A DNA stretch of 64,000 bases. Origin: Opitutia bacterium ISCC 52 (lineage in GTDB: Bacteria > Verrucomicrobiota > Verrucomicrobiia > Opitutales > UBA2995). Below the pieces are notes generated by a model, which was given only the letters and a program-made list of their open reading frames with translations, did no database searches and was not told where the DNA came from. The position numbers were made by a program, and so were the translations under genes. Positions 48,749 to 58,472 of this stretch are shown in pieces (within the stretch, counting starts at the first letter, position 1; the number at the start of each line of letters is the position of its first letter). The stretch spans positions 1 to 64,000 of the forward strand of contig CP076040.1 of the NCBI GenBank assembly GCA_014529675.2, written 5' to 3'.

Positions 48749-50284
48749 ATGAATTACCTCATTGGCATTGATGTTGGTACCTCCAGTATGAAGACCCTGC
48801 TCATTGATGAGTCAGGAGCTGTGGTTGGAAGCGTAACCGAATTTTATCCATTCGAAACACCGAAGCCTCTTTGGTCTGAACAGGACCCTGCTCATTGGTG
48901 GAAAGCTGCCTGTGTATCGATTAAGCGGGTACTTGAAGAGACTCGAGTGGATGCGAAGGATGTGGCTGGAGTGGGCCTCACAGGGCAAATGCACGGACTG
49001 GTTCTTCTAGATAAAGATAATCAAGTCCTTCGCCCGTGCATTCTTTGGAATGATCAGCGGACAGCCAAGCAATGTGCTGACATCACTGCGAAAGTGGGAG
49101 CTGAGCGCGTGCTGGAACTTACAGGGAATCCGCTCCTACCAGGATTCACCGCTCCAAAGATTGCCTGGGCGCGCGAGAATGAGCCTGAGATCTTCGCCAA
49201 GGCCGAACGATTTCTCCTCCCTAAAGACTACGTCCGCTTTTTGTTAAGTGGAGAGCATTTTACAGACGTTTCCGATGCCTCGGGCACATCCCTTCTCAAT
49301 GTTGGCCAGCGTGATTGGTCCGATGAAATGTGCGAGGCGCTTGAAATCGATCGCTCCTTTTTGTCGGAAGTTACGGAGTCTACCGTGGCTTCCACGCGTA
49401 TTTCTGTTGAAGCTGCGGCGGCTACTGGATTGCTGGAAGGAACGCCGATTGCGGCTGGAGGTGGAGATCAAGCAGCACAGGCAGTTGGGTCGGGCATTGT
49501 TCGCGAAGGGATTGTGTCTGCTACCTTGGGGACCTCAGGAGTCGTCTTTGCGCATTCTGATGAATACCGAGTTGAGCCGAACGGCTTGTTGCATGCTTTC
49601 TGCCATGCCGTTCCGGGAAAATGGCATTTGATGGGGGTCATGCTGTCTGCAGCAGGTAGTTTCGATTGGTATAAAAATACCTTTGGTGGAGAGGAAGACC
49701 GTTTAGCCGAAGAGAATGGATGCAACGTATTCGACCTTCTCACAGAGCAAGCAGCAGCGGCACCGGCTGGATCAGAAGGGCTGTTATTTTTACCCTATCT
49801 TTCAGGAGAGCGGACTCCTCACCCGGATCCGAATGCCCGAGGCACGTTCTTTGGGATGACGCTTCGTCATGGTAAGGGACATATGACCCGGTCTGTTCTT
49901 GAAGGCATCACTTACGGAATGAACGACTCTCTGCAGTTAATGCGAAACCTCGGTCTCGAGATTTCAGAAGTTCGCGCTTCTGGAGGTGGAGCGAAGAGCG
50001 ACTTCTGGTTACAAATGCAGGCCGACATATACGGCTCCAAGGTGTTAACTACCAACGTGACCGAAGGCGCTGCTTTTGGAGCAGCCGTTTTGGCAGGGGT
50101 GGCTTCAGGTGTTTATGATGACCTCGACTCTGCTGCTAGTCGGATTGTAAAGAACACTGGTGAGGTAAATCCAGGAACTGATCAATCTGTCTATGCTGAC
50201 TTTTATCCTGAGTACCAGGCACTCTATCCGGCACTCAAAGATCGCTTTGCCTCAATCAGCCAAGTGGTGGAGAAGCATCTGTAA
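48749..50284 (+). CDS. xylB: Xylulokinase
   Basis: FGGY-family kinase that phosphorylates D-xylulose. 511 residues: N-terminal IGIDVGTSSMKTLL, GLTGQMHGLVLLD, then DASGTSLLNVGQRDW, GGGDQAAQAVGSG, ATLGTSGVVFAH and the C-terminal VRASGGGAKSDFWLQMQADI. 78 bases after xylA. Together they feed xylose into the pentose phosphate pathway. Confidence 0.97.
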   Translation: MNYLIGIDVGTSSMKTLLIDESGAVVGSVTEFYPFETPKPLWSEQDPAHWWKAACVSIKRVLEETRVDAKDVAGVGLTGQMHGLVLLDKDNQVLRPCILWNDQRTAKQCADITAKVGAERVLELTGNPLLPGFTAPKIAWARENEPEIFAKAERFLLPKDYVRFLLSGEHFTDVSDASGTSLLNVGQRDWSDEMCEALEIDRSFLSEVTESTVASTRISVEAAAATGLLEGTPIAAGGGDQAAQAVGSGIVREGIVSATLGTSGVVFAHSDEYRVEPNGLLHAFCHAVPGKWHLMGVMLSAAGSFDWYKNTFGGEEDRLAEENGCNVFDLLTEQAAAAPAGSEGLLFLPYLSGERTPHPDPNARGTFFGMTLRHGKGHMTRSVLEGITYGMNDSLQLMRNLGLEISEVRASGGGAKSDFWLQMQADIYGSKVLTTNVTEGAAFGAAVLAGVASGVYDDLDSAASRIVKNTGEVNPGTDQSVYADFYPEYQALYPALKDRFASISQVVEKHL

Positions 50285-50308
50285 AAAGGCTGAAAGTTGA
50301 AGGCACAA

Positions 50309-50403
50309 TGTAGGAGCAAACTGTTTTCCGCTACGCTGTCGGCTTCGCCTCGGTAATTCACGACTAAAACAAAATTCGGGTCGCGATTAAAATGACTCCT
50401 ACA
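50309..50403. repeat. Hairpin/MITE-like repeat with TGTAGGAG ends
   Basis: TGTAGGAG (50309-50316) and CTCCTACA (50396-50403) are perfect terminal inverted repeats around about 80 bases. It fills most of the xylB-glyA gap. Confidence 0.6.
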
Positions 50404-50443
50404 GAATTATAGATTCATTCGTGCTGGGCCATTCAGCTTTTGT

Positions 50444-51967
50444 TTACCCGAAATACCGTTTCAGAATCTCCAGATCCAGCTCCGGATAAAGCACGAACTT
50501 GCCTAATAGAGCCGACACCCGTTGTTGAGCCGCTTCAATTACACCGTCTGCGATATCGTATTTCACCTTGCTGGCTTTTCCAGCATTGGCTCCCTTGATC
50601 AAGGTCTTCGGAGTGGTGTTGGAAAGAATGAGCTTAAAGATCGCTGCGATCTCTTTCATCTCTTCCTCACCCATGCCGAGGCTGGTGATGGCCGGAGTTC
50701 CCACACGTAGTCCGCTGGTGTACCAAGGACCATTCGGATCGAAGGGCAGGGAATTGCGGTTCAAAGTAATTCCGCACTCGCGTACGGCGCTTTCGGCTTG
50801 GCGGCCATTGAGCCCAAACGGCGTAACGTCGATCAGCATCAAGTGGTTGTCGGTGCCATCGGTAGGGATGGTCAGTCCTTCATCGATCATGGCTTGAGCC
50901 ATTGATTTGGCGTTGTCGGCAATGCGTTGTGCGTAGGCTTTGAACTCAGGCGTATTGGCTTCAGTGAAAGCTACTGCCTTCGCTGCCATGACGTGAGGAA
51001 GGGGACCACCTATGACCAGTGGACAGCCTTTATCTACAAATTCTGAGAACTCTTTCTTAGAGAAGACCACTCCGCCACGAGGACCACGTAGAGTCTTGTG
51101 AGTGGTGGTGGTTGCGATATCGGCAAACGGCATCGGATTGTAATCACCTTCAAAGACACCTCCTGCAACCAGTCCGGCAAAGTGAGCCATGTCGACCATC
51201 AGGACCGCGCCCACCTTATCGGCGATTTCGCGCATGCGGCGGAAATTGATTTTTCTTGGATAAGCGCTGTAGCCCGCAAGCAGGATGAGTGGTTTTACTT
51301 CCACAGCTTGTTTTTCAAGCTCATCGTAGTCGAGCAATCCGGTTTCTTTACTCACCGCGTAGCCGTAGCTGTCGAAGAATTGAGCGGAAACATTTTGACG
51401 ATAGCCATGAGTCAGGTGACCACCGGAGTAGTAGTCGAGTCCGAGCATACGCTGGTTGCCCATGGCGTGGCGGACTTTGTTCCAATCCTCACGGGAAAGT
51501 TTTGCAGGGTTGGTTTCGCCAAGCTCTTCCAGACTGGGGACTCCGACGCGTGCTTGAAGGATGGCCCAGAATGCAATCAGATTGGCATCGGCTCCTGAGT
51601 GAGGCTGCACGTAGGCATGATCGGCTCCGAAAAGTTTGCAGGCTTGCTGGCAGGCTTCGGTTTCCAGGTCGTCGACATTGTCGCAACCGGCGTAAAAGCG
51701 CGAGCCGGGAAAGCCTTCCGCGTATTTGTCCGTGAGCAAATTGCCCATGGTGGCTTGCGTAGCCAGGCTTGTGAAGTTCTCACTGGCAATCAGCTTCAGA
51801 TTGTTTCGCTGATCTGCCAGCTCCTGGACAATGTTACGTGCGATGGTCGAATTGACTCCGGCAACTTGTTGAAGATTGGCCAGGTAGCTTATAAAGGCTG
51901 GGTTGGCACTGGATCCAGCTTGCTCAAGATACTCGGCAAGCGGTGTGGTTGTTGATGTCTGTAACAT
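50444..51967 (-). CDS. glyA: Serine hydroxymethyltransferase, long PVC type
   Basis: Interconverts serine and glycine and supplies one-carbon units. 507 residues, about 90 longer than the E. coli enzyme. The core has LKLIASENFTS, DKYAEGFPGSRFYAGC, MVDMAHFAGLVAGG and the PLP lysine in TTTTHKTLRGPRGG. Extra length lies in an N-terminal extension (about 1-45) and an insertion around 160-190 (LEELGETNPAKLSREDWNK), as in the roughly 500-residue chlamydial enzymes. Supports a PVC host. Confidence 0.95.
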   Translation of the reverse strand: MLQTSTTTPLAEYLEQAGSSANPAFISYLANLQQVAGVNSTIARNIVQELADQRNNLKLIASENFTSLATQATMGNLLTDKYAEGFPGSRFYAGCDNVDDLETEACQQACKLFGADHAYVQPHSGADANLIAFWAILQARVGVPSLEELGETNPAKLSREDWNKVRHAMGNQRMLGLDYYSGGHLTHGYRQNVSAQFFDSYGYAVSKETGLLDYDELEKQAVEVKPLILLAGYSAYPRKINFRRMREIADKVGAVLMVDMAHFAGLVAGGVFEGDYNPMPFADIATTTTHKTLRGPRGGVVFSKKEFSEFVDKGCPLVIGGPLPHVMAAKAVAFTEANTPEFKAYAQRIADNAKSMAQAMIDEGLTIPTDGTDNHLMLIDVTPFGLNGRQAESAVRECGITLNRNSLPFDPNGPWYTSGLRVGTPAITSLGMGEEEMKEIAAIFKLILSNTTPKTLIKGANAGKASKVKYDIADGVIEAAQQRVSALLGKFVLYPELDLEILKRYFG

Positions 51968-52164
51968 GTGGAAGCGATAGATATGTATTTTAATTCTACC
52001 CAGGCGCTCGATAGAACTTGGTGGCTTCCTAGCGGTTGATTCCGCTCTTGGTTGCGCCAGTCGCTTTAAAAGATGAGAAGAAAAAAATTCTTTTTGAAAA
52101 GGAAGTCAATGAAGCGCTGTGAAAAAGTGCTTCAATTCTACCTCAACCCGGCCAACGCTCAAAA

Positions 52165-53430
52165 TCATACGATGTCCACAATCGACCCGAAACCTGGGTC
52201 GAACAACCGTCGGTAGGTTTTTATAGCAAAGCTATCGGTCATTCCAGCCAGGTAGTCACAAAGGAGTCGGGCTTTTTCAGTGTCCGTCTCGGTCGTTTTT
52301 AGGCGACCCTCAAGTTTGGGAGAAACCAGCCGTGGCGGATTTTTCCCCTTGGAAGAGTAGTTGTCTAAAAGAGCTTCGAAAAGGCGCTCGAGCATGCTGT
52401 CACCTTTGTACTCCAATTGTTTGACCCGGGTACTTAGGAAAACGATTTCGAACATGATGCGTTTGTAGAGTTCGCACTCCTGTTTTTTGGCAGGATCGAC
52501 TATCAACTCAAACCGGTAACGATTGGTGGTTTCGCTCATGAAGTTGCTCCGTTCTTTCAAAGATGCCCCTTGAATGAACTGCCCGATCTTGATCCCGAGC
52601 ATGGCGTCTATATTACCTTTTCGAATGATACTTATAATGCCTTCAAGATGAGCGGTGTCCTCGCTATCCAGCTCTACGCCTGAAGCCCATTTTTCCAGTT
52701 TATCAATCGTTATAAATTCCGCGCGGATTCCGTCCGCAATATCGTGGATGCTATAAGCGGTATCATCGGCCCAATCCATAATTTGGCACTCAAGACTTTT
52801 GAAACTGTTTTTCGCCTTATGGCCGGGCAGCTCCGATTCCAGATCGTGCCCATCAAAAACAAAATCCAAGTACGGCTTCTGGTCATCAAAGAGGAAATGG
52901 TTGGCCGGATTTTCTCTTTCCGAAAATAGCGATTTGTATTTGAGAACACCGTCGAGCAAAGCTCGAGTTGGGCGCATGCCAGAGCGTTTCTTTAAATCCG
53001 AGTAGATCGTTTCGGTTAGTAGCCGAAGGGTTTGAGCATTCCCTTCGAATCCTCCGTAAGGTCGCATGAGCCGATTAAGCGTTTTTTCGCCATTGTGCCC
53101 AAAGGGTGGATGCCCGAGGTCATGTGAGAGGCACACCGCTTCAACCAGATTCGGGTCTACATGAAAGTCTTCCCCCAAGTAATCACTCGACTTTTTAAGG
53201 TAGCTGCAAATGGACCTACCGATTTGTCCAACTTCGATCGAGTGGGTGAGTCGTGTGCGGTAAAAGTCGTATTCGCCTGACTGGAAGACCTGGGTTTTTG
53301 CCTGGAGCCTGCGGAAGGCGGAGGTGTGGATGATACGGTCACGGTCGACCTCAAAACAGTTACGGTAGTCATCCGGCGCACGCTCTGGAATGCTAGCTTG
53401 GTCGAAGTCCGAGTAAAAGGTGTTCTCCAT
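52165..53430 (-). CDS. dgt: dGTPase-like HD triphosphohydrolase
   Basis: Hydrolyses dNTPs to deoxynucleosides and tripolyphosphate in related enzymes. 421 residues with FRRLQAKTQVF, the HD motif block RLTHSIEVGQIGRSI and LSHDLGHPPFGHNGE, and a later WADDTAYSIHDIADG. Metal ligands H, HD and D are all present. Divergent from glcD. Exact nucleotide preference cannot be told. Confidence 0.92.
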   Translation of the reverse strand: MENTFYSDFDQASIPERAPDDYRNCFEVDRDRIIHTSAFRRLQAKTQVFQSGEYDFYRTRLTHSIEVGQIGRSICSYLKKSSDYLGEDFHVDPNLVEAVCLSHDLGHPPFGHNGEKTLNRLMRPYGGFEGNAQTLRLLTETIYSDLKKRSGMRPTRALLDGVLKYKSLFSERENPANHFLFDDQKPYLDFVFDGHDLESELPGHKAKNSFKSLECQIMDWADDTAYSIHDIADGIRAEFITIDKLEKWASGVELDSEDTAHLEGIISIIRKGNIDAMLGIKIGQFIQGASLKERSNFMSETTNRYRFELIVDPAKKQECELYKRIMFEIVFLSTRVKQLEYKGDSMLERLFEALLDNYSSKGKNPPRLVSPKLEGRLKTTETDTEKARLLCDYLAGMTDSFAIKTYRRLFDPGFGSIVDIV

Positions 53431-53516
53431 CTTGGACCACTAAGGCGGCTCCTCCTTCAGGATTCAATCGGGAAAATGGATCTTGAGGCCTAAAGCGTTT
53501 ATGCTAAGCCATAGCT

Positions 53517-54947
53517 ATGCCAAAAAAATCGGCTCTATCAGAATTGAAACGACGACTGAGAGGATCTGTAAAAACAGATGCCGATAGTCTGTATTGGAAA
53601 AGTTTCGATAGCAGTAAGCTCTCTTTCCCAATCGAGGCCGTCATTGAACCCAAGAACGATCGAGAGATCGGAGCGCTACTTAAGCTGGCAAATAAACATA
53701 AGGTCCCAGTCACTACACGTGGATCAGGCACCTGCCTCACTGGGGCGGCTTCGCCCAAAGAGGGGGGCTGGGTGCTCGATTTATCCGGCTGGAAAAAGGT
53801 CCGTGTCGATCGCGAAACCGGTATGGCCTACGTGGAGACGGGAGCGGTTTTGGAGACTATCAAAAAGCGGGCCGAACGTGTGGGCTGGTATTACCCGCCG
53901 GATCCATCGTCTAAACGTTTTTGCACCATTGGTGGAACCATCGCCTGCAACGCAGGCGGTATGACCGGTGCGAAGTATGGAGTGACACGCGATTACATTT
54001 ACGCGTTGGAAGGATTTCTTCCGAATGGAGAATTTGTACGTTGGGCTTCGGATGTACGAAAGTATGTGTCCGGTTACAACATGAAGGATCTGTGGATCGG
54101 GAGTGAAGGAACTCTGGGTGTGATAACTCGTGCAGTGCTGCGGCTCATCCCCAAACCACCACTGCGATGGACTTTGTTAACGGCCTTCAAGAGTGACAGC
54201 AAAGCACTGGCTGCCATTCGCGCGCTGACTAAGGATCGAATTGTTCCGGCGATATTGGAGTTCCTCGACGATGAGACGGTTTTGTGCGCTGAACGTCGAA
54301 CGGGGCAGCCTTTCTTCCCCGGGGTGGGGACCACGCCCATGGTTTTGCTTGAGCTGGATGGGTATAAGGAATCGCTTGAGCGAGATCGCAAGAAGGTGCT
54401 GGCTTGGGCCAAAGAAAGAGGGCTCCAATTCTCAGAGACCTACGACGCTGAGGAAGCAGAACAATTGTGGGCGGTTCGACGACAGTCCTCACCGGCCATG
54501 TATGAACTGGGCAACACTAAGCTCAATGAAGACATTGTGGTTCCGCTTCGCAAGACAGCTCAGTTGATCCGCTTTGTGAACCAGCTTAAAAAAGAAACTG
54601 GATTGGCCATTCCCACGTTCGGTCATGCTGCCGATGGCAACTTTCATGTGAACATCATGTTCAATCGCGGAGATAAGAAGCAGGAGCGTATCGCCGAGAA
54701 GGCGGTCGTGAAGCTCATGAAGACCGTGGTCGCGATGGGTGGTGCCATTACGGGTGAACATGGGGTGGGTCTTGCCAAGTCACCGTTCCTTAAGTTTCAA
54801 CACAACAAAGCAGAGATTGCCGCTATGCGGGCTATTAAAGAAGTGCTCGATCCGAATAACATTCTCAACCCGGGGAAAATCTTCGAGCCCTACATTGTAT
54901 GGCAAAAAACCCCAGAAAAGGTTCAACTTCCCTGGGATCATAAGTAA
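53517..54947 (+). CDS. glcD: FAD-linked oxidase, GlcD/D-lactate dehydrogenase type
   Basis: Oxidises a 2-hydroxyacid such as glycolate or D-lactate. 476 residues: the FAD-binding 4 domain with VPVTTRGSGTCLTGAASP and GTIACNAGGMTGAKYGVTRDY, then the C-terminal FAD-oxidase domain with FGHAADGNFHVNIMF and GEHGVGLAKSPFL, and DPNNILNPGKIF at the end. It stands alone without glcE or glcF, so the exact substrate is open. Confidence 0.9.
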   Translation: MPKKSALSELKRRLRGSVKTDADSLYWKSFDSSKLSFPIEAVIEPKNDREIGALLKLANKHKVPVTTRGSGTCLTGAASPKEGGWVLDLSGWKKVRVDRETGMAYVETGAVLETIKKRAERVGWYYPPDPSSKRFCTIGGTIACNAGGMTGAKYGVTRDYIYALEGFLPNGEFVRWASDVRKYVSGYNMKDLWIGSEGTLGVITRAVLRLIPKPPLRWTLLTAFKSDSKALAAIRALTKDRIVPAILEFLDDETVLCAERRTGQPFFPGVGTTPMVLLELDGYKESLERDRKKVLAWAKERGLQFSETYDAEEAEQLWAVRRQSSPAMYELGNTKLNEDIVVPLRKTAQLIRFVNQLKKETGLAIPTFGHAADGNFHVNIMFNRGDKKQERIAEKAVVKLMKTVVAMGGAITGEHGVGLAKSPFLKFQHNKAEIAAMRAIKEVLDPNNILNPGKIFEPYIVWQKTPEKVQLPWDHK

Positions 54948-54980
54948 GCAGTGATTCTGAACGGATGGATCTGAGGGATT

Positions 54981-55013
54981 AAAAAATACTAAATATCCTC
55001 CCAGGGTATTTTT
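54981..55013 (+). terminator. Probable terminator after glcD
   Basis: AAATA-T-CCT / AGG-G-TATTT hairpin (54991-55010) with a short T tail. Imperfect stem, so confidence is moderate. Confidence 0.5.
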
Positions 55014-55045
55014 GAATACTCTCTTTCCCGAACGAATTATTCAGA

Positions 55046-55202
55046 TCCATCCTCGGACCGACGTGCCGAATGTTGTTCCGGTCTGCTTCGCATCCGGTCT
55101 TGTTAAGCTTCTCGGAACACCTTCTTTCTTCGGTCACGCACTGATGTGCGCTCCCTCAGCATTCGGTAGTCAATCTCGACACCTCGATTCCGTCAGAAAA
55201 CT
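55046..55202. repeat. Dispersed intergenic repeat, copy 2
   Basis: Diverged copy of 31714-31835: CCATCCTCGG, TGCCGAATG, ACACCTTCTTTC, GTCACGCACTGATGTGCGCT and CCGTCAGAA in the same order. It has an extra block with CCGGTCTGCTTCGCATCCGG. Confidence 0.6.
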
Positions 55203-55221
55203 TCTTATAAACTTCTGGACT

Positions 55222-55752
55222 TTACTTTAAATTGAAACCGAAGCTTTGGCGGACACGAGTGGTGACGTCCTGGTTGTCTTTTCTGCCAGGTTCGAAATCC
55301 CACCCCCGCAGGCAATTTCTCAATGCCTCGGCAAACTCACGGTGGGTAGCATCTGCGATTCGGATATTTGACACGTTACCCTTCGGCGTGACGATGTAGA
55401 TGACGTCCACCTTTCCCTCGACTTCGTTGCGTTTGAGTTCAGGAGGATAAACAGGAGCAGTGGTTAGTATAGGTCTTGGAGCCACATCCAGTTCGTCCGG
55501 ATTGAAAATAGGTAGCTCCGTCGGAAAGTCTTTGGGGTCGAATATACTGTAGACTGCAGGTCCGGTTCCGTGGCGAGGATCCATAAGATTTCTGATTTGC
55601 TCGATGGTGAGTTTTTCAGGCTTATCGACCATCTCTGGTGGTTTGGGTGGTTCTGGAGGATCCGGGGGAGGTGTCATATAGATGTCTTGAGAATCATCTG
55701 GTTCCTCTGGGTCTTCTACCTCCGACGACAACTGGGGCAGCGGAATAATCAA
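55222..55752 (-). CDS. TonB-family energy transducer, N terminus frameshifted
   Basis: Transmits proton-motive force to outer membrane receptors. The listed frame (TTG start, 176 residues) has a proline/glutamate spanner (DPEEPDDSQ, MTPPPDPPEPPKPPE) and a TonB C-terminal domain (APVYPPELKRNEVEGKVDV, LRNCLRGWDFEPG). The membrane helix (TTLSIVFTILITGGLFLII) lies upstream in the same frame but has no start codon; an ATG at 55841-55843 is one base out of frame. Losing one base of the C run near 55831 would join them. Confidence 0.8.
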   Translation of the reverse strand: MIIPLPQLSSEVEDPEEPDDSQDIYMTPPPDPPEPPKPPEMVDKPEKLTIEQIRNLMDPRHGTGPAVYSIFDPKDFPTELPIFNPDELDVAPRPILTTAPVYPPELKRNEVEGKVDVIYIVTPKGNVSNIRIADATHREFAEALRNCLRGWDFEPGRKDNQDVTTRVRQSFGFNLK

Positions 55753-55927
55753 AAAGAGTCCCCCTGTTATCAGAATTGTGAATACAATGGAAAGGGTCGT
55801 CCGACCGGACTTGTTTTCGTATATCGGATTGGGTGTGTGTCATGGCATTGCTTCCTTATCTATGGGTTATTTGTTACCCCTCCTAACGTAGAAGCTCCCG
55901 ATAATATTAATACCGGTACATAAAAAT

Positions 55928-55953
55928 GGGCCGCTTCGTTAGTGAAGCGGCCC
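55928..55953 (-). terminator. Terminator after the second TonB-like gene
   Basis: Perfect ten-base stem GGGCCGCTTC/GAAGCGGCCC (55928-55937, 55944-55953). On the minus strand ATTTTTA follows. Confidence 0.88.
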
Positions 55954-55971
55954 GAATGTTTGCCGCCTGGA

Positions 55972-56670
55972 TTACATAGAATCCAAAGTGAAATTGAATG
56001 GAATTCGCACGCGGGTGTTTACTGCCTCATCATCTTTGATTCCAGGTTCGAACTGCCAGCGGCGAAGGGCTTCGATGACCGGCTTTTCAAACTCTTTGTG
56101 GGAGGCCTCCGCAATTGATATGCGAACTACCCGACCCCTTTTGGTGACTATGAATTCGGCAATCACTTTGCCCCTAATATTTGCCCTTTTCATAGCGGTC
56201 GGATAAATAGGTGCAATTTGCAGAATAGGGAAGGGAGCTTTGTCCAAATCAGATATCTCAAACGCGATATTCAGATTCAAATCAGAGTCATCAATCTCAA
56301 AACTTCCAATATAGACGCTTGCTCCGGTTCCTCCGGATCCAACATTTAGTGCCATGTTGATGGTTGAAAGAGTCAATTTTTGAACCTCTTTCTTCATGTT
56401 GAGATCTTCATCTTCCTCATCTTGTTTCTCTTCTTTTTTATAGGGCTCAATTTCCGGAGGCGGAGCCTTGTAGAGAGAAATCGCACGAACATCATTTGCG
56501 AAGTTGTTTTCAGATACGATTTGCGTTAACGGTATGGCGACAAACATTGCACTGGTTATGAATCCACCTAGGACCAAAGCCAGTACTTTTGTACCACCAC
56601 CTAAGAATGACATTACGGGCGGCGTTTTCATGTCACTAAAATTAATTGTTAGCCCTTTTCCATCAACCAT
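55972..56670 (-). CDS. TonB-family energy transducer
   Basis: 232 residues. An N-terminal membrane helix (about 25-50, VLALVLGGFITSAMFVAIPL), a charged spanner (PPPEIEPYKKEEKQDEEDED) and a TonB C-terminal domain (APIYPTAMKRANIRGKVIAEF, EALRRWQFEPG). The ATG at 56631 (MKTPPVM) is an alternative start. No ExbB or ExbD genes adjoin. Paired with the neighbouring TonB-like gene, with a terminator between them. Confidence 0.85.
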   Translation of the reverse strand: MVDGKGLTINFSDMKTPPVMSFLGGGTKVLALVLGGFITSAMFVAIPLTQIVSENNFANDVRAISLYKAPPPEIEPYKKEEKQDEEDEDLNMKKEVQKLTLSTINMALNVGSGGTGASVYIGSFEIDDSDLNLNIAFEISDLDKAPFPILQIAPIYPTAMKRANIRGKVIAEFIVTKRGRVVRISIAEASHKEFEKPVIEALRRWQFEPGIKDDEAVNTRVRIPFNFTLDSM

Positions 56671-56738
56671 ACCGAGGACTAATAAGTCATGCTACTACTT
56701 GAAATAAGACGGTCGATTATAGGGAACCTGGGCAAAAG

Positions 56739-56768
56739 AAAAGGCCGACTTCCAAGAGTCGGCCTTTT
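56739..56768 (-). terminator. Terminator after leuA
   Basis: GGCCGACT/AGTCGGCC stem (56743-56750, 56757-56764) flanked by A and T runs. Confidence 0.88.
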
Positions 56769-56792
56769 CAAATTAATGGATACTCTGCGTAA

Positions 56793-58472
56793 TCAACTCT
56801 CGTTCATTTCGGAGCGGTTGATGGCATTCACCAGGGCTTTCATGCTAGCGAGCTCGATATCGGTATCGATACCGACTCCCCAGTGTTGACCGGCGTTGTA
56901 TTTCTGAATCTGAACATAAGCAGCCGCCTTGGTTCCGGATCCAGATCCTATAGAATGTTCAGAGAACGAAACTAAGTTGAAGTGTTTTAACTCCGCCTTT
57001 TCCAGGGCGTTGCAGAAAGCATTAATTGGGCCGTTACCGCGTCCCTGGAGTTGTTTGTCCTCGGCATTCCAAGTAAGGCTGATATCGAGTTCGATTTCTC
57101 GAGTGGCCGAAAACCTGCCAAGCTCCTTGATGTCGTTCACCTTTAATGGAGAATGTTTGTCCGAATATTCCTCAATAAACGATTGCAGGATTTCATCAGG
57201 CGTCAATTCGCGTGACTGTGTGTCCGCAAGGTCGTAAACCATTTTCCCTAGTTCCGGGTGCATGGGACGAGGAATTTGGTAGCCGTATTCGTTTTCCAAT
57301 ACAAATGCTACGCCCCCTTTCCCTGACTGGCTGTTGATGCGGATAATGGCCTCATAATTTCTGCCAATATCTTTGGGGTCGATAGCCAGATAAGGCACTT
57401 GCCAGAGTGCTCCTGCTTCCGGATCCATTTGTTCCATGCCCTTGCGGATGGCGTCTTGGTGAGAGCCACTAAAGGCTGTAAAAACCAGATCACCACTGTA
57501 CGGCCAGCGATCATGAACATCCATACGAGTACAATGCTCATAGGTCCTTCGGATTTCGCTCAGGTTCGAGAAGTCGAGTCCTGGTGCGACACCTTGACTA
57601 TACATGTTCAAGGCGACGATGACGATATCCAGATTTCCGGTTCGCTCGCCATTACCAAACAAAGTGCCTTCCACCCTGTCAGCTCCAGCCATCAAACCTA
57701 ATTCAGTCGCAGCTACTCCCGTGCCCCGATCGTTGTGAGTATGCAGACTTACTATGATTTGGTCGCGTTTTGAAAAGTTCCGGCAGAACCATTCAATCTG
57801 ATCCGCGTGTACATTGGGTGTAGCCAACTCCACGGTTGCTGGAAGATTCAGTATGATTCTCTCTGCGGCTCCGGGATTCCAGGTTGCGAAAACCGCTTCG
57901 CATACATCGAGTGCGAATTCCATTTCTGTATCGGAGAAACTCTCTGGCGAATATTGGAAATCGATCTTGGTGTTTGGAACGGTTTCAACCAGCTCTTTGC
58001 AGAGCTGGGTTCCTTTTACGGCGATGTCCTTAATTTCTTCCTTACTCAAACCAAAGGTCACTCGACGTTGGAGTGGGTTGGTTGAATTGTAGAGATGGAC
58101 GATGACGTTTGGTGCGCCGTCAATGGCTTCGTAGGTTTTACGAATCAAATGTTCGCGAGCCTGGACAAGGACCTGCAGGGTTACGTCATCCGGGATCAGC
58201 TTATCGTCAATCAATCTACGGAGAAAATTGTACTCCGTATCGCTGGCTGAGGGGAATCCGACTTCAATCTGTTTGAAACCGACGTCCACCAACAGTTTGA
58301 ACATCTGGAGCTTTTCCTCGATGTTCATGGGAATGGCGAGGGCCTGATTGCCATCGCGCAAGTCGACGCTGCACCAGATGGGTGCTTCATCGATCGTTTG
58401 ATCGGGCCATGTGCGGTCGGGTAATTCGACGCCTTTAAATGGCTTATACTTGGTTATAGGTGCCTTTTGCAT
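56793..58472 (-). CDS. leuA: 2-isopropylmalate synthase LeuA
   Basis: First committed step of leucine synthesis. 559 residues, the long LeuA form of actinobacteria and proteobacteria. The TIM barrel shows CSVDLRDGNQALA, VGFPSASDTEY, LHTHNDRGTGVAATELGLMAG and FGNGERTGN; the C-terminal allosteric domain ends with a GSGSGTKAAAYVQI segment, so leucine feedback is likely. The remaining leu genes are not in the window. Confidence 0.96.
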   Translation of the reverse strand: MQKAPITKYKPFKGVELPDRTWPDQTIDEAPIWCSVDLRDGNQALAIPMNIEEKLQMFKLLVDVGFKQIEVGFPSASDTEYNFLRRLIDDKLIPDDVTLQVLVQAREHLIRKTYEAIDGAPNVIVHLYNSTNPLQRRVTFGLSKEEIKDIAVKGTQLCKELVETVPNTKIDFQYSPESFSDTEMEFALDVCEAVFATWNPGAAERIILNLPATVELATPNVHADQIEWFCRNFSKRDQIIVSLHTHNDRGTGVAATELGLMAGADRVEGTLFGNGERTGNLDIVIVALNMYSQGVAPGLDFSNLSEIRRTYEHCTRMDVHDRWPYSGDLVFTAFSGSHQDAIRKGMEQMDPEAGALWQVPYLAIDPKDIGRNYEAIIRINSQSGKGGVAFVLENEYGYQIPRPMHPELGKMVYDLADTQSRELTPDEILQSFIEEYSDKHSPLKVNDIKELGRFSATREIELDISLTWNAEDKQLQGRGNGPINAFCNALEKAELKHFNLVSFSEHSIGSGSGTKAAAYVQIQKYNAGQHWGVGIDTDIELASMKALVNAINRSEMNES

